From: Undibacterium umbellatum
Lineage (GTDB): Bacteria > Pseudomonadota > Gammaproteobacteria > Burkholderiales > Burkholderiaceae_D
Direction of reading: 5' to 3'
DNA: 64,000 nt
Assembly: GCF_014284125.1 (NCBI RefSeq)
Contig: NZ_JACOFX010000002.1
Location: 372,001-436,000, forward strand
This document shows positions 1 through 8,610 of the stretch, one piece after another (the first letter of the stretch is position 1; the number at the start of each line of letters is the position of its first letter). A program made the translations under genes and the position numbers. The notes below the pieces were generated by a model. The model was given only the letters and a program-made list of their open reading frames with translations. It was not told where the DNA came from and did not search any database.

Positions 1-1
1 C

Positions 2-199
2 ATGAGCTTCATGAATGGCACCGTTATTACAGGCCTGGTCGCAGGGGTACTGGTATCGACACCCCTCTTGCAAGCATTGAACAAGCCACAAGCCCCTGCC
101 AAGGTGTTTGCACCCGTGATCAGCCTGATGTTGTTCCTGTTGTCAGCAACCAGCCTGGCGACGGGAGCATACAATCCTTTCATCTACTTCCGTTTCTGA
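2..199 (+). CDS. C-terminal end of an MBOAT-family O-acetyltransferase (AlgI-like), cut by the window edge
   Basis: Only the last 65 or so residues are in the window, so the first in-frame ATG is not the true start. Two hydrophobic segments are visible, followed by a tail ending in YNPFIYFRF. That tail is typical of AlgI-type MBOAT proteins, which pass acetyl groups across the inner membrane to a periplasmic acetyltransferase. The next gene, 15 bases downstream, encodes an AlgX/AlgJ-like protein, the usual partner. The MBOAT call rests on this tail and on the neighbour; the catalytic His region is outside the window. Confidence 0.7.
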   Translation: MSFMNGTVITGLVAGVLVSTPLLQALNKPQAPAKVFAPVISLMLFLLSATSLATGAYNPFIYFRF

Positions 200-214
200 G
201 GCTGGCCTACTACC

Positions 215-1456
215 ATGCATTATTTCAGCCCATCCAGCCCATCCAGCTCTTCTAGTTTTCAGGCCGCAACAAAAAAACGTCTTTACGGGCGCATCATTTA
301 TTTGCTGGCTATCTTTGGCATCTTGCTGACGCCAGCCCTGGTCCATATGAGTGGTAAACTGCAAGGCCCGGGTATAGAAAACCGTGCACTCGCCACCAAG
401 CCGGCATTACCCAGGACATGGTCGGAAACCTTGAAATTCCCGGCGGCAGTCGATAGCTATCTCAATGATAATTTCGGCCTCAGAAATAATCTGGTGGCAT
501 GGAATAACCAACTGCGCTATCACGTGCTTGGCGATATCAATGCGGTGCAACTGACTGCCGGTAAAGATGGCTACATCTTCTTCAATTCGCACGCTGCCAA
601 TACTCCCTTGGGCATGATACATTTTTTGTGCGGGAAAAACGTCGGAGAGAAAGACCGGGCAGAGATAGTCAGGACCGCAACTGACTTCATGCAAATGGCT
701 GTACAGGTCAAAGCAGAGAGTTATCTGTTACTGGTGCCGACCAAGCCAGTAGTCTATGCAGATAAATTACCAGACTGGCTGCAACAGCAATGTGCGCAAT
801 ACACGCCCAGCTTGCCGGGCATCATAGCCGCACTCAAGTCCTTGCCGGAACTGAAAGATAAAATCATTTATCCGCTGGCAGAAATGCAGGCGTTCAAGAA
901 AAGCATGGCTGTATTTCCAAAGAATACCTTTCACTGGACAGGCAGTGGCCCGCAACCTGTAGCACAACTGGTCGCAGAAAATTACCTGCACCACAAAAGG
1001 CTGGTGACACTGACGAGCAATCTGCATGATGTCCCATCCGATATACAGCAATTTTTGCCTGGGGTAGCGCTGACTGTACCTACCCATGATCCTGATTATG
1101 TCAAAGCGGGCATCGTTGCTTGCCTTGGTGTTGCCTGCTTCCCTGAGTTTATCGAGACGGCCAGCAAGATAGGAGATGTCTCACGCTATCGCCATCGCGA
1201 TAGTCGAGGCCCTAAACTGCTCCTGATTTCAGATTCATTCGGTCAGGGCGTCGCAGGCTTCTTTTCAGAATATTATGGCGAAGTCTGGCATGTGTCTTTA
1301 AATAGCATCAATCAACTCAGTGATAAAGAGCAAGCCAGCTTCAAACAGATTTTGCTCAAAGAATACGCCCCTGACCAGATACTGTATGTCTTCCACGATG
1401 CAGCAGTCTCTTATTTCGATAGAAATGGCAGCATCCTGTTAAAGGCAGGTCAATAA
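215..1456 (+). CDS. AlgX/AlgJ-like SGNH-fold O-acetyltransferase of a polysaccharide acetylation system
   Basis: The 413-residue protein has a Ser-rich N-terminus, one membrane segment at about residues 24-45, and a periplasmic domain. Residues 80-91 contain DSYLNDNFGLRN, the opening motif of AlgX/AlgJ/DHHW proteins. A TFHW segment (His240) and an SDSF block (Ser341) fit the family's catalytic His and nucleophilic Ser. In this family the protein accepts acetyl groups from an MBOAT partner and puts them on an extracellular polysaccharide. The MBOAT gene is directly upstream and probably co-transcribed. The polysaccharide is unknown and need not be alginate, since no alginate synthesis gene is visible. 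Confidence 0.8.
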   Translation: MHYFSPSSPSSSSSFQAATKKRLYGRIIYLLAIFGILLTPALVHMSGKLQGPGIENRALATKPALPRTWSETLKFPAAVDSYLNDNFGLRNNLVAWNNQLRYHVLGDINAVQLTAGKDGYIFFNSHAANTPLGMIHFLCGKNVGEKDRAEIVRTATDFMQMAVQVKAESYLLLVPTKPVVYADKLPDWLQQQCAQYTPSLPGIIAALKSLPELKDKIIYPLAEMQAFKKSMAVFPKNTFHWTGSGPQPVAQLVAENYLHHKRLVTLTSNLHDVPSDIQQFLPGVALTVPTHDPDYVKAGIVACLGVACFPEFIETASKIGDVSRYRHRDSRGPKLLLISDSFGQGVAGFFSEYYGEVWHVSLNSINQLSDKEQASFKQILLKEYAPDQILYVFHDAAVSYFDRNGSILLKAGQ

Positions 1457-1927
1457 TTTCTATTATTGTGGCAGCCCGTCCAGACAGCCACTGTATGTTC
1501 GCACAACATAGCAGAACTCATTTCATAAATAGAGGTGAGATGCGTTTGCCTCATAAAGTGGGCTGGCCAATGGTAAAACTATGGACGAGGCAGTCAATAT
1601 CGGATCTATTGACAACGAATCCAACGCAGTCCAGCCTGCGTTATTAGGCAAGCCCTCCGGGAACTGGCGATTCGGGCGCATTGCTACCTTGCGCCGCTTG
1701 CTAAGGCACCAGCCTTAGCTGCGCGTCACGCCTTGCACTGCATCCCGAATCGCCTTGCTCGCTCCAGGCCTTTGCCCTGCCCATTTCTTCCAGTCCTACA
1801 AAACGGCGGTCCCGTGTCCTATATCTGGGTACCTGGCGCGCTGTTACGATACATTCCATGCCTCTGCATTAGTGATTTGAAAAATTAATCAGGCTAATCA
1901 GTTCTTTTTTTTAATAAAGGAAACATC
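1457..1927. other. 471-bp intergenic region holding a nested hairpin
   Basis: No convincing gene is seen. The middle of the region contains the nested inverted repeat listed at 1666-1754. The last 60 bases are AT-rich and contain the ribosome-binding site (AAAGGAAA) of the next gene. Confidence 0.6.
1666..1754. repeat. Nested imperfect inverted repeat (REP-like or structured RNA)
   Basis: The outer arms GGCGATTCGGG (1666-1676) and CCCGAATCGCC (1744-1754) are perfect 11-base complements. An inner perfect hairpin, GCTAAGGC-ACCA-GCCTTAGC, lies at 1700-1719. The sequence between them pairs only in part. There is no following T-run, so it does not look like a simple terminator. A REP-type dispersed element or a structured RNA are both possible. 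Confidence 0.5.
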
Positions 1928-2470
1928 ATGAAAAAAATCATTTCTATCCTAATGATCTCTGCTGCAGGTTTTATTGCAAGTTCCAGTTTTGCTGCTACCG
2001 ACGTGGCAAAAGCAAACTTCAAAGCGACGGAAGAACGTGCCGAAGCTGATTTCAAGGTGGCCAAAGCCAAATGTGATGCCTTGAAAGACAATGCAAAAGA
2101 TATATGCGTGGAAGAAGCCAAAGTTGTGCGTACCCGCAGCAAGGCAGTCGCGCTGGTGACGTACGACAATACAGCCAAGAATCATACCAAGGCAGCTATT
2201 GATGTCGCGGATGCTGAATACGCGCTCGCTGAAGAAAAATGCGATGACAAATCTGGTAATGATAAAGATGTCTGCAAAAAAGAAGCCAAGGCCGCACAGA
2301 AAATAGCCATTGCGGATGCCAAGGCAGGCAAGAAAATTTTTGATGCCAAAGTGGATGCTGCCACTACAGCCAATGATGCTAATTACAAAGTGGCGATAGA
2401 AAAATGTGATGCCATGTCTGGCCCATCCAAAGATGCCTGTGTCTCGACAGCTAAGAATCAGTACAAGTAA
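1928..2470 (+). CDS. Secreted Ala/Lys-rich protein with three Cys-pair repeats, function unknown
   Basis: The 180-residue protein starts with a clear signal peptide (about residues 1-22, ending SSSFA). The rest is highly charged, Ala/Lys/Asp-rich and probably helical. A unit resembling KCDA(L/M)...KD-C-EAK recurs three times, each time with two Cys about 10 residues apart, which suggests repeated helical hairpins closed by disulfides in the periplasm. A good ribosome-binding site (AAAGGAAA) precedes the ATG. The gene stands alone. I do not recognise an assigned function. Similar TolA-like, low-complexity exported proteins occur in Burkholderiales genomes. Confidence 0.75.
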   Translation: MKKIISILMISAAGFIASSSFAATDVAKANFKATEERAEADFKVAKAKCDALKDNAKDICVEEAKVVRTRSKAVALVTYDNTAKNHTKAAIDVADAEYALAEEKCDDKSGNDKDVCKKEAKAAQKIAIADAKAGKKIFDAKVDAATTANDANYKVAIEKCDAMSGPSKDACVSTAKNQYK

Positions 2471-2624
2471 TACGGTTCGCTGGACTTCAATCTACAGGCT
2501 GGCTTCATGTCACACTCGTCAGCTTGTTGTGCACCTTAGTTAGCACGTTTTTAAAGCAATTCCCAAAACAGCATTTCCTGCATCTCAAATCTACCAGGTT
2601 GAAAACCTGCTCAAGGAGAAAAAA

Positions 2625-2939
2625 ATGAATAACTTCGTCAATAAAATCATGGGCATTTTTCTGGCAAGTATCATGCTCAGCATCGTCGGTTGTGCGTCAA
2701 CTTCCAAACAGGAAAGTGCAGGCGAGTACATCGATGACACAGTCATTACCACCAAAGTGAAAGCTGCCATAGTCAATGAACCGACCTTGAAAGCAAGTGA
2801 AATCAATGTTGAAACTTTCAAGGGTATCGTTCAACTGAGTGGTTTCGTGGCTGACCCTGGTTCTGCCAGCAAGGCTGTCAGTGTATCAAGTGGAGTCAAA
2901 GGCGTGAAGTCAGTAAAAAATGATATTCGCGTGAAATAG
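2625..2939 (+). CDS. BON-domain lipoprotein (OsmY-like)
   Basis: The 104-residue protein has a lipoprotein signal peptide with lipobox IVGC, followed by one BON domain (about residues 36-103). The domain shows the typical start DDTVITTKVKAAI and the block NVETFKGIVQLSGFV. BON proteins sit in the periplasm or on the outer membrane, bind phospholipid surfaces and are often induced by osmotic or envelope stress. AAGGAG lies 8 bases before the ATG. A CsbD-type stress gene follows downstream, which fits a stress role. Confidence 0.85.
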   Translation: MNNFVNKIMGIFLASIMLSIVGCASTSKQESAGEYIDDTVITTKVKAAIVNEPTLKASEINVETFKGIVQLSGFVADPGSASKAVSVSSGVKGVKSVKNDIRVK

Positions 2940-2949
2940 CATTATTTAA

Positions 2950-2984
2950 GACGCGAGCACGCTATTACATATGGTGCTCGCGTC
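2950..2984. terminator. GC-rich inverted repeat after the BON gene
   Basis: GACGCGAGCAC (2950-2960) and GTGCTCGCGTC (2974-2984) form a perfect 11-base stem with a 13-base loop, starting 10 bases after the BON gene stop. No T-run follows, so it may act only as a weak terminator or as an RNA-stabilising hairpin. Confidence 0.5.
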
Positions 2985-3170
2985 GCTCGAACGCATGTTG
3001 CGTACATGCGCAAGAATATTCTGGGTGTGTTCGCTAGCGCACCGAAAAAATATCCTTACCAATTTAATCTAGTGCTACTTTTATCAGGCGAAGTAAGAAA
3101 CTCTGTATTCTGAGTTGATGGAAGTACATAGGTTTTATGCAAATTTATACTTTTAAACAGGAGTTTCAAG

Positions 3171-3347
3171 ATGAATTCAGACCAGGTCAAAGGCGCAGCA
3201 AAAAAAGTAGCAGGTAAAGTCCAGCAAGAAGCAGGCAAGCTGGTCGGCAATAAGGAGCAGCAAGTCAAAGGAGTTGCCAAGCAGATAGAAGGCAGCATGC
3301 AAAAAAGCATGGGTAATGTCAAAGAAGCACTCAAAGACAAAAATTAA
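3171..3347 (+). CDS. CsbD-family stress-response protein
   Basis: This 58-residue protein begins MNSDQVKGAAKKVAGKVQQE and contains the repeated QxKGxAKxxxGxxQ pattern of CsbD-like proteins. It is small, charged and probably poorly folded in solution. CsbD family members are general-stress proteins without a known biochemical activity. The ribosome-binding site CAGGAG precedes the ATG with good spacing. It is a single gene downstream of the BON lipoprotein and could be co-regulated with it. Confidence 0.85.
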   Translation: MNSDQVKGAAKKVAGKVQQEAGKLVGNKEQQVKGVAKQIEGSMQKSMGNVKEALKDKN

Positions 3348-3484
3348 TTCCAGTGGTCTTCCAGGCTTTTGCGTTGTGAATGATGACGCAAAAGTCTAGT
3401 TTGGCCATTGTCTTCATATCTCCATCCATAAAGACAGGTGAAGCATTCCGACAGGTGTTCAAAATTACTGTCTGATCAAGCTTA

Positions 3485-4729
3485 TTGAACAAAATACAAC
3501 CAGTGGACAAAGCGATGGATCTGCCTATACCAACAACGCCTCCGGCAAATGAGGGTGATCTCGATCAAGCAGATGTCGGCACTGTCACCCCTGATTCCAA
3601 GCCAGTTGCCGCATCTGAAACGCAAGCTCAATTATTTCCCGGTGTTCATGTCAATGTCCGTGGCGTGGCTTTGACCATACTTGCAACCGTCGCTTTTGTT
3701 TTTGCCCTGCGCGCTGCGCAACGGTTTTTCATTCCACTGACCTTTGGTATTTTCATTGCCTATACCCTGGCCCCTCTGGTCAACGCCTTGCAACGCCTGC
3801 GGCTGCCGCGTGTCGTCGCTACTACGGTGGTGATGATCAGTGTATTGACGATCTTCGCGACGCAAATCAATTCCCTGCATACAGAATTCAATGCCATTCT
3901 TGACCAGTTGCCAGTGGCTACGCGTAAATTTTCCAGCGAAATGAGCAAGCTGCAATATGGCCAGGCCGGTTTTATGCAAAGAATGCAAACGGCTGCCACA
4001 GAAATAGAAAAAGCAACCAGCCAGGCAACCACTGGGGTACAGCCAACTGTGAAGAAAACAGTGGTCAGTGAAACGCCGGTACTCAAACTTCGCGAATTAC
4101 TGCTGGCAGGATCATTAGGCATCATGGATTTGTTAAGTCAGACAGTCATGATGTTGTTTCTGATTTTCTTTCTGCTGCTTTCTGGTGACAAATTCAAACG
4201 CAAGCTGGTCAAGATTACGGGTCCTTCCTTGACGCAGAAGCGCATTACTGTGCAAATACTGGGCAAGATCAACACTTCAGTGCAGCAATACATGTTCATG
4301 CTGTTAATCACCAATGGATTGCTGGCCTTGCTGACCTGGATTGCGTTTCATCTCATCGGACTGGAAAACGCAGGTGCCTGGGCGTTGACCAGCGGTCTAC
4401 TGCACGTCATCCCTTATTTTGGTTCCATACTGATGGCTCTGGCCGCTTGTTTGATTGCCTATGTGCAGTTTGGCACCATCTCCATGGCCTTGTTGGTTGC
4501 GGGCGTTTCAATTGCCATTGCCACCCTGGTTGGTACAGTGGTCACTACCTGGATGACTGGGCGCATCACCCGCATGAATGCTGCAGCCGTCTTTATTTCA
4601 CTCTTGTTTTGGGGGTGGTTGTGGGGCGCATGGGGTTTATTGCTGGGTGTGCCTATTATCGTGATAGTGAAGGTCGTTGCTGAGCATGTAGATGGCATGC
4701 AAACTGTGGCAGAATTATTGAGCGAATAA
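3485..4729 (+). CDS. AI-2E family transporter (PerM/TqsA type)
   Basis: The protein of up to 414 residues has a polar 50-residue N-terminal extension, then the family pattern of a hydrophobic pair, a long soluble region (about residues 110-215) and a block of five to six membrane helices. The segment GLLHVIPYFGSIL matches the conserved block of AI-2E/PerM permeases. Members include a quorum-signal exporter and Na+/H+ antiporters, so the substrate cannot be inferred. The start is uncertain: TTG at 3485 gives the full length, and an in-frame ATG at 3515 is equally possible, neither with a strong ribosome-binding site. Confidence 0.8.
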   Translation: MNKIQPVDKAMDLPIPTTPPANEGDLDQADVGTVTPDSKPVAASETQAQLFPGVHVNVRGVALTILATVAFVFALRAAQRFFIPLTFGIFIAYTLAPLVNALQRLRLPRVVATTVVMISVLTIFATQINSLHTEFNAILDQLPVATRKFSSEMSKLQYGQAGFMQRMQTAATEIEKATSQATTGVQPTVKKTVVSETPVLKLRELLLAGSLGIMDLLSQTVMMLFLIFFLLLSGDKFKRKLVKITGPSLTQKRITVQILGKINTSVQQYMFMLLITNGLLALLTWIAFHLIGLENAGAWALTSGLLHVIPYFGSILMALAACLIAYVQFGTISMALLVAGVSIAIATLVGTVVTTWMTGRITRMNAAAVFISLLFWGWLWGAWGLLLGVPIIVIVKVVAEHVDGMQTVAELLSE

Positions 4730-4750
4730 AAGTAGATTTCAATCCGGCAT

Positions 4751-4783
4751 AAAAAATCATTCCAGCAGGGAATGATTTTTTTT
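4751..4783. terminator. Bidirectional intrinsic terminator
   Basis: AAAAATCATTCC and GGAATGATTTTT form a perfect stem around a short loop, with A- and T-runs on both sides. It lies between the convergent AI-2E transporter and glycine-zipper genes and can serve both. Confidence 0.85.
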
Positions 4784-4804
4784 ACCAGTGTCGTGTGCTA
4801 AATC

Positions 4805-5269
4805 TTAGTTTCGATACACGTAATTGTCCTTCACGTACACACGATTACCGACACGCAGATCGACGATATTATCCTGCACGATGGATTGATATGCACCATT
4901 GTCCAGGCGCACGCTGATTTGATATGCCTCGCGGACCTGTTGGTTGCGATTATTCTTTTCGAGATTGTTGCCGACAATTGCACCGCCAACCACGCCAACA
5001 GCCGTTGCTGCTGCATTACCCAGGCCACCACCTACCTGGTTGCCCAAAATTCCGCCAACGATACCGCCGACTACAGCGCCGGCACCAGGCCCCCGGTTTT
5101 CACTTGATACCTGTACTACCTGTATGGATTCAATGACGCCATAGCTGCTGTAGGACGCTTGTGAGGCTGGATAAGCCGTAGTCATCGATGGCGAGTTGGT
5201 ACCGCAACCTGTGAGCAGGGCAGAGGCAGCAATACTGACAGCGATGGCAGATTTCTTATAGATGTTCAT
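4805..5269 (-). CDS. Glycine-zipper 2TM lipoprotein (SlyB/17 kDa antigen-like)
   Basis: The 154-residue protein has a lipobox (LLTGC), a linker, then a glycine-zipper segment of about 40 residues (GAGAVVGGIVGGILGNQVGG onwards) typical of the Rickettsia 17-kDa antigen/SlyB group. It ends with a small beta-rich domain. Such lipoproteins sit in the outer membrane and are often controlled by envelope stress. The gene is transcribed alone and faces the AI-2E transporter across a shared terminator. Confidence 0.85.
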   Translation of the reverse strand: MNIYKKSAIAVSIAASALLTGCGTNSPSMTTAYPASQASYSSYGVIESIQVVQVSSENRGPGAGAVVGGIVGGILGNQVGGGLGNAAATAVGVVGGAIVGNNLEKNNRNQQVREAYQISVRLDNGAYQSIVQDNIVDLRVGNRVYVKDNYVYRN

Positions 5270-5600
5270 GATGATACTCCACTGTTGGTGATGTGGTAAA
5301 TCGTATGCATAGTGAAGATCTTTGTCGGTGCGATAGCGTACTTTATCTGCAATGTGATCGAAGATATTTGTAACAGAACAGGATGGCTGTAGGAACTATC
5401 CCACATATCCCAGCGTGTTCAGCGTACAAGCGGCTGCCAGACTCTCTGATGCCAGTTTCAAGAGTAAAAAACTACAGTGTAATCAGTTTGACGGACATCA
5501 AGAAACGCACCAATAAATACGCGATGTCGACATAAAGAATCATCTGATGGTTAACACAAACACGGCACGACATTCAATAATTTTGATAAGAGGGGAAAAA
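5270..5600. other. Divergent intergenic region between the glycine-zipper and Crp-type genes
   Basis: These 331 bases must hold the two divergent promoters. I see no strong symmetric operator. The last part carries the ribosome-binding site AGAGGGGAAA of the Crp-type gene. Confidence 0.4.
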
Positions 5601-6425
5601 ATGAATAGTACGCAGCCCCACATTTCTATGACTGCATATCCTTCGCTGACCACCGCAGGGACATTGCATCGCAGATATTCAGTCAGCTACACGCCGACTG
5701 TATCACTCCCCATGGATTTTGGCTTGCTTGACGAGCCGATGCAAAACGATATTCTGGCGGCCTTGCCTGATGATGAGCTGGCCTTTCTGTTGCCACATCT
5801 GGAACTGGTCCATTTGCCCTTTGGTAAAGAACTCTATGAATATGGTGCCAAGCTGTCGCATGTCTATTTTCCAACTACCGCCATCGTTGCTTTGCTGTAT
5901 GTGCTGGCAGATGGTGATGTTACCGAAATAGGAGTCACTGGCTATGAAGGCTTGCTCGGCATTTCTGCCCTGATGAGCGAACGTGCCATGGGTACAGCCA
6001 TGGTGCAATCTGCCGGTGATGCTTACAAACTCAAGGCCTCGGTGTTGAAAGAAGCCAACGCCAGGGGAGGGAAGTTGCCGCAATTGTTGATGTGCTATAC
6101 CCAGGCACTGTTTGCCCAGATGGCCCAAAACTCTGTGTCTGGGCGCCACTACTCTGTCGATCAGCAGCTGTCGCGCTGGTTGCTCGACCGAATGGACAGA
6201 CTGCACGGTAATGAACTAAAGGTGACCCAAGAAATGATTGCCAACATGCTGGGTGTACGCCGTGAGACAGTGACAGAAGCAGCTGGCAAATTACAGCAGG
6301 AAGGCCTGATACAGTACAAGCGCGGCAACATCACCATGCTCGATCGCGAGGGCCTGGAAATGCATGCCGGAGAGTGCTATCGCGTTTCAAGGCAAGAGTT
6401 TGAACGTATGCTGACTGCTTGCTGA
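5601..6425 (+). CDS. Crp/Fnr-family transcriptional regulator
   Basis: The 274-residue protein has a cyclic-nucleotide-binding-like beta-roll (about residues 50-165) and a Crp-type winged helix (about 200-250, with MIANMLGVRRETVTEAAGKL as the recognition region). The canonical cAMP contact pattern (GE...RTA) is not evident and no N-terminal Cys cluster is present, so it is probably neither a true Crp nor an Fe-S Fnr. The start is placed at 5601 because AGAGGGGAAAAA lies just before it; an upstream in-frame ATG at 5547 lacks such a site. It adjoins the two-component genes and may act in the same response. Confidence 0.85.
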   Translation: MNSTQPHISMTAYPSLTTAGTLHRRYSVSYTPTVSLPMDFGLLDEPMQNDILAALPDDELAFLLPHLELVHLPFGKELYEYGAKLSHVYFPTTAIVALLYVLADGDVTEIGVTGYEGLLGISALMSERAMGTAMVQSAGDAYKLKASVLKEANARGGKLPQLLMCYTQALFAQMAQNSVSGRHYSVDQQLSRWLLDRMDRLHGNELKVTQEMIANMLGVRRETVTEAAGKLQQEGLIQYKRGNITMLDREGLEMHAGECYRVSRQEFERMLTAC

Positions 6426-6459
6426 TGTCTCAATCGGGCAATAATTACGCAAACAGTTC

Positions 6460-7824
6460 TTATGTCGGAAAGGGAATGAAAGCCTCTATGGCTGTTCCCT
6501 GATTTTTTTCACCAGGCTTGACAGAAAAGCTGCCGCCCAGCAGCAGGGCGCGTTCACGCATGCCCAGTATGCCATGTGCTTTCGGCTTGGTAATGGCATC
6601 CTTTTGTATGCCTATGCCATTGTCAAGAATTTGCAACCACAAGCCCTTGTCAGTACGTTTCAAACTGATCTTGACCTCGGTGGCTTGTGCATACTTGATG
6701 ACATTGTTGACTGATTCCTGGGTAATACGAAACAAGGCAATCGACCAGGAAGGGTCCAGGGTGTCGAAATCTTCTGTAATATCGGTCACATAAGACAATC
6801 CGGCGATTGCAGTCGCTTCTTCGCAATAGTGTTGTATGGAGGCAGACAAGCCCAGATTGTCCAGCATGCTGGGTCGCAAATCCTCGATGATGCGACGCTT
6901 CAAATCGACGGTATCCAGCAGGGCGCGTTTGGTTCTTTGCAATTGTTTGGCCAGTTCAGGCTCCTTGTCCTTGAGCTTTTCAGTGACGACAGAGATATCC
7001 ATGCTGATGGCTGTCAGATTGGAGCCCATTTCATCGTGGAGTTCGCGCGCAAGTTTAGCTTTCTCGTTTTCCGAGACATTCAACAGGTGATGCGACAAGA
7101 CGGATAATTGTTCGGTCCGCTTTAATACCGTGCTTTCCAGATTATCGTTGGCGATCTTCAATGCATTCTCTATTCCGCGCTGCTTGTGGAAGCTGCGATA
7201 GATCAGGCGGTAGAACAAGATCAGGACCAGCAAGGCAATCGAATTGGTGGCAGTGCCAAAGAACAGCGCGTCCTTGTATTCATTGTAAAAATTGGTACGT
7301 CTGGCTACCAGTGCTTCGTTTTCTTCTTTTTCCATGATGATATCAAGCAGCCTGATTTCATCCATGACTTCCCGGCCTTCACCCACTTTAGATAATTCTA
7401 TGATGCCTGTAAGTCCAAATTCTCTATAACTCGAGATGCCATGTTCAAAAACTCTGGCTTTGCTGTCATACAGTTTGCGCAACTCCGACAGGTTTTTGAT
7501 CTGCGAAGGATTGTTGCGCAATAGTTTTTCAAGCTCCTTGAAATCATCTTCCAGCTTGCTCTTGGCGATATCCCAGGGGCGCAGGTAAATCTCATTGCCC
7601 GACATGAAATAGCCGCGCAAGCTGCTTTCTGAATCCATGATAAGCAGATTGATATCCTTGAGTTTATCTTTGACGCTCCAGGTGTGTTCTACCCAATCAT
7701 TATTGGTCTTGAGTTTTTCCAGGTTCTGGTAAGCGTTATAGGCATTGCCTGTCAAGATCACGAGGCAGGTAACAAACAAAAACGTGATGTACAGCGGTAT
7801 GGAAGTCGATGTGTTTTTTTTCAT
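6460..7824 (-). CDS. CHASE3-type membrane sensor histidine kinase (NarX/DegS-type core)
   Basis: The 454-residue kinase has a first membrane helix (about residues 10-30), a periplasmic helical sensor domain resembling CHASE3 (about 35-185), a second helix (about 190-210) and a coiled linker. A HisKA_3 domain follows with phospho-acceptor His263 in RELHDEMGS, then a HATPase domain ending in GILGMRERALLLGG. This core normally pairs with NarL/LuxR-type regulators, and one is encoded nearby at 8611-9243. It is divergent from a receiver-only gene. Confidence 0.88.
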   Translation of the reverse strand: MKKNTSTSIPLYITFLFVTCLVILTGNAYNAYQNLEKLKTNNDWVEHTWSVKDKLKDINLLIMDSESSLRGYFMSGNEIYLRPWDIAKSKLEDDFKELEKLLRNNPSQIKNLSELRKLYDSKARVFEHGISSYREFGLTGIIELSKVGEGREVMDEIRLLDIIMEKEENEALVARRTNFYNEYKDALFFGTATNSIALLVLILFYRLIYRSFHKQRGIENALKIANDNLESTVLKRTEQLSVLSHHLLNVSENEKAKLARELHDEMGSNLTAISMDISVVTEKLKDKEPELAKQLQRTKRALLDTVDLKRRIIEDLRPSMLDNLGLSASIQHYCEEATAIAGLSYVTDITEDFDTLDPSWSIALFRITQESVNNVIKYAQATEVKISLKRTDKGLWLQILDNGIGIQKDAITKPKAHGILGMRERALLLGGSFSVKPGEKNQGTAIEAFIPFPT

Positions 7825-8175
7825 GAAAATTCCCTCGAAGAGTGTCTGAAATGATCATGTGCTTGTTGAAAAAAATCAAAGTCAGTCATACAGGTTTCCA
7901 GTCATTTTTTTTCAGGTCGACAAATTTTTATTTTTCGTCTGTGAAAAACAATACCTGAATTGATAAATTATGTGTCTTAAATTCTGGGGAAATTTTTTTT
8001 GCCCCTGAAATATGAAGCAGTAGGTTTTTTCCTACAAATGATTCCGCCTGTGCTTATTGCCAATCAAGCTCAGTCTCCTTAGAATAAAACATAGTTAACG
8101 CGCATAAAAATTTGGTAAGACTTAGACCATCGGTGTAATTCCGACAAATTTCAGTTCGTCTGAGTATGGAAAAAA
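7825..8175. other. AT-rich divergent control region of the kinase and receiver genes
   Basis: These 351 bases separate the divergent kinase and receiver-only genes. The segment is AT-rich with several T-runs and must carry both promoters. I see no tRNA, ORF or clear symmetric operator. Confidence 0.4.
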
Positions 8176-8556
8176 ATGGACGTCAAGAAAAAATTAAAAG
8201 TATTCTTAATCGAAGATGCGCAAAGAATACGTTCAGTGCTGATAGAGGTTTTGCAGCAGACGGACAATGTAGAGGTCATCGGTTTCGCAGAAAGTGAAAA
8301 AGAGGCTTTGAATCAATTGCGCTCTATCGAATGGGATGTCGCCATCGTGGACATCGGTTTGCGGGAAGGTAGCGGGCTGGCCGTCCTTTCCGGCTTGAAA
8401 AGTGATGGCCGTCATTATGGCTCCCGCCTGGTATTTACCAGCAACCCCAGCAATGCTTTAAAAACCCGCACCATGTCTTTGGGAGCAGAAGGCTTTTTTG
8501 ATAAATCCCGTGAAATGGACAGCCTGGTTGATCACATACAGGCGCTGGCTCATTAA
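8176..8556 (+). CDS. Stand-alone response-regulator receiver domain
   Basis: The 126-residue protein is a single receiver domain with the acidic pair at residues 13-14 (IED), phospho-acceptor Asp59 (VAIVDIG), a conserved Thr/Ser in VFTSNP and Lys in FFDKSRE. There is no output domain. Such proteins work as phosphate shuttles or sinks, or through protein contacts. It lies between a divergent histidine kinase and a convergent NarL-type regulator, so it probably shares their signal. Confidence 0.88.
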   Translation: MDVKKKLKVFLIEDAQRIRSVLIEVLQQTDNVEVIGFAESEKEALNQLRSIEWDVAIVDIGLREGSGLAVLSGLKSDGRHYGSRLVFTSNPSNALKTRTMSLGAEGFFDKSREMDSLVDHIQALAH

Positions 8557-8610
8557 AGTACCATCAAATTTCATTGATTCCGGCCTGCAATGGTCATAGC
8601 TGGATAATGC

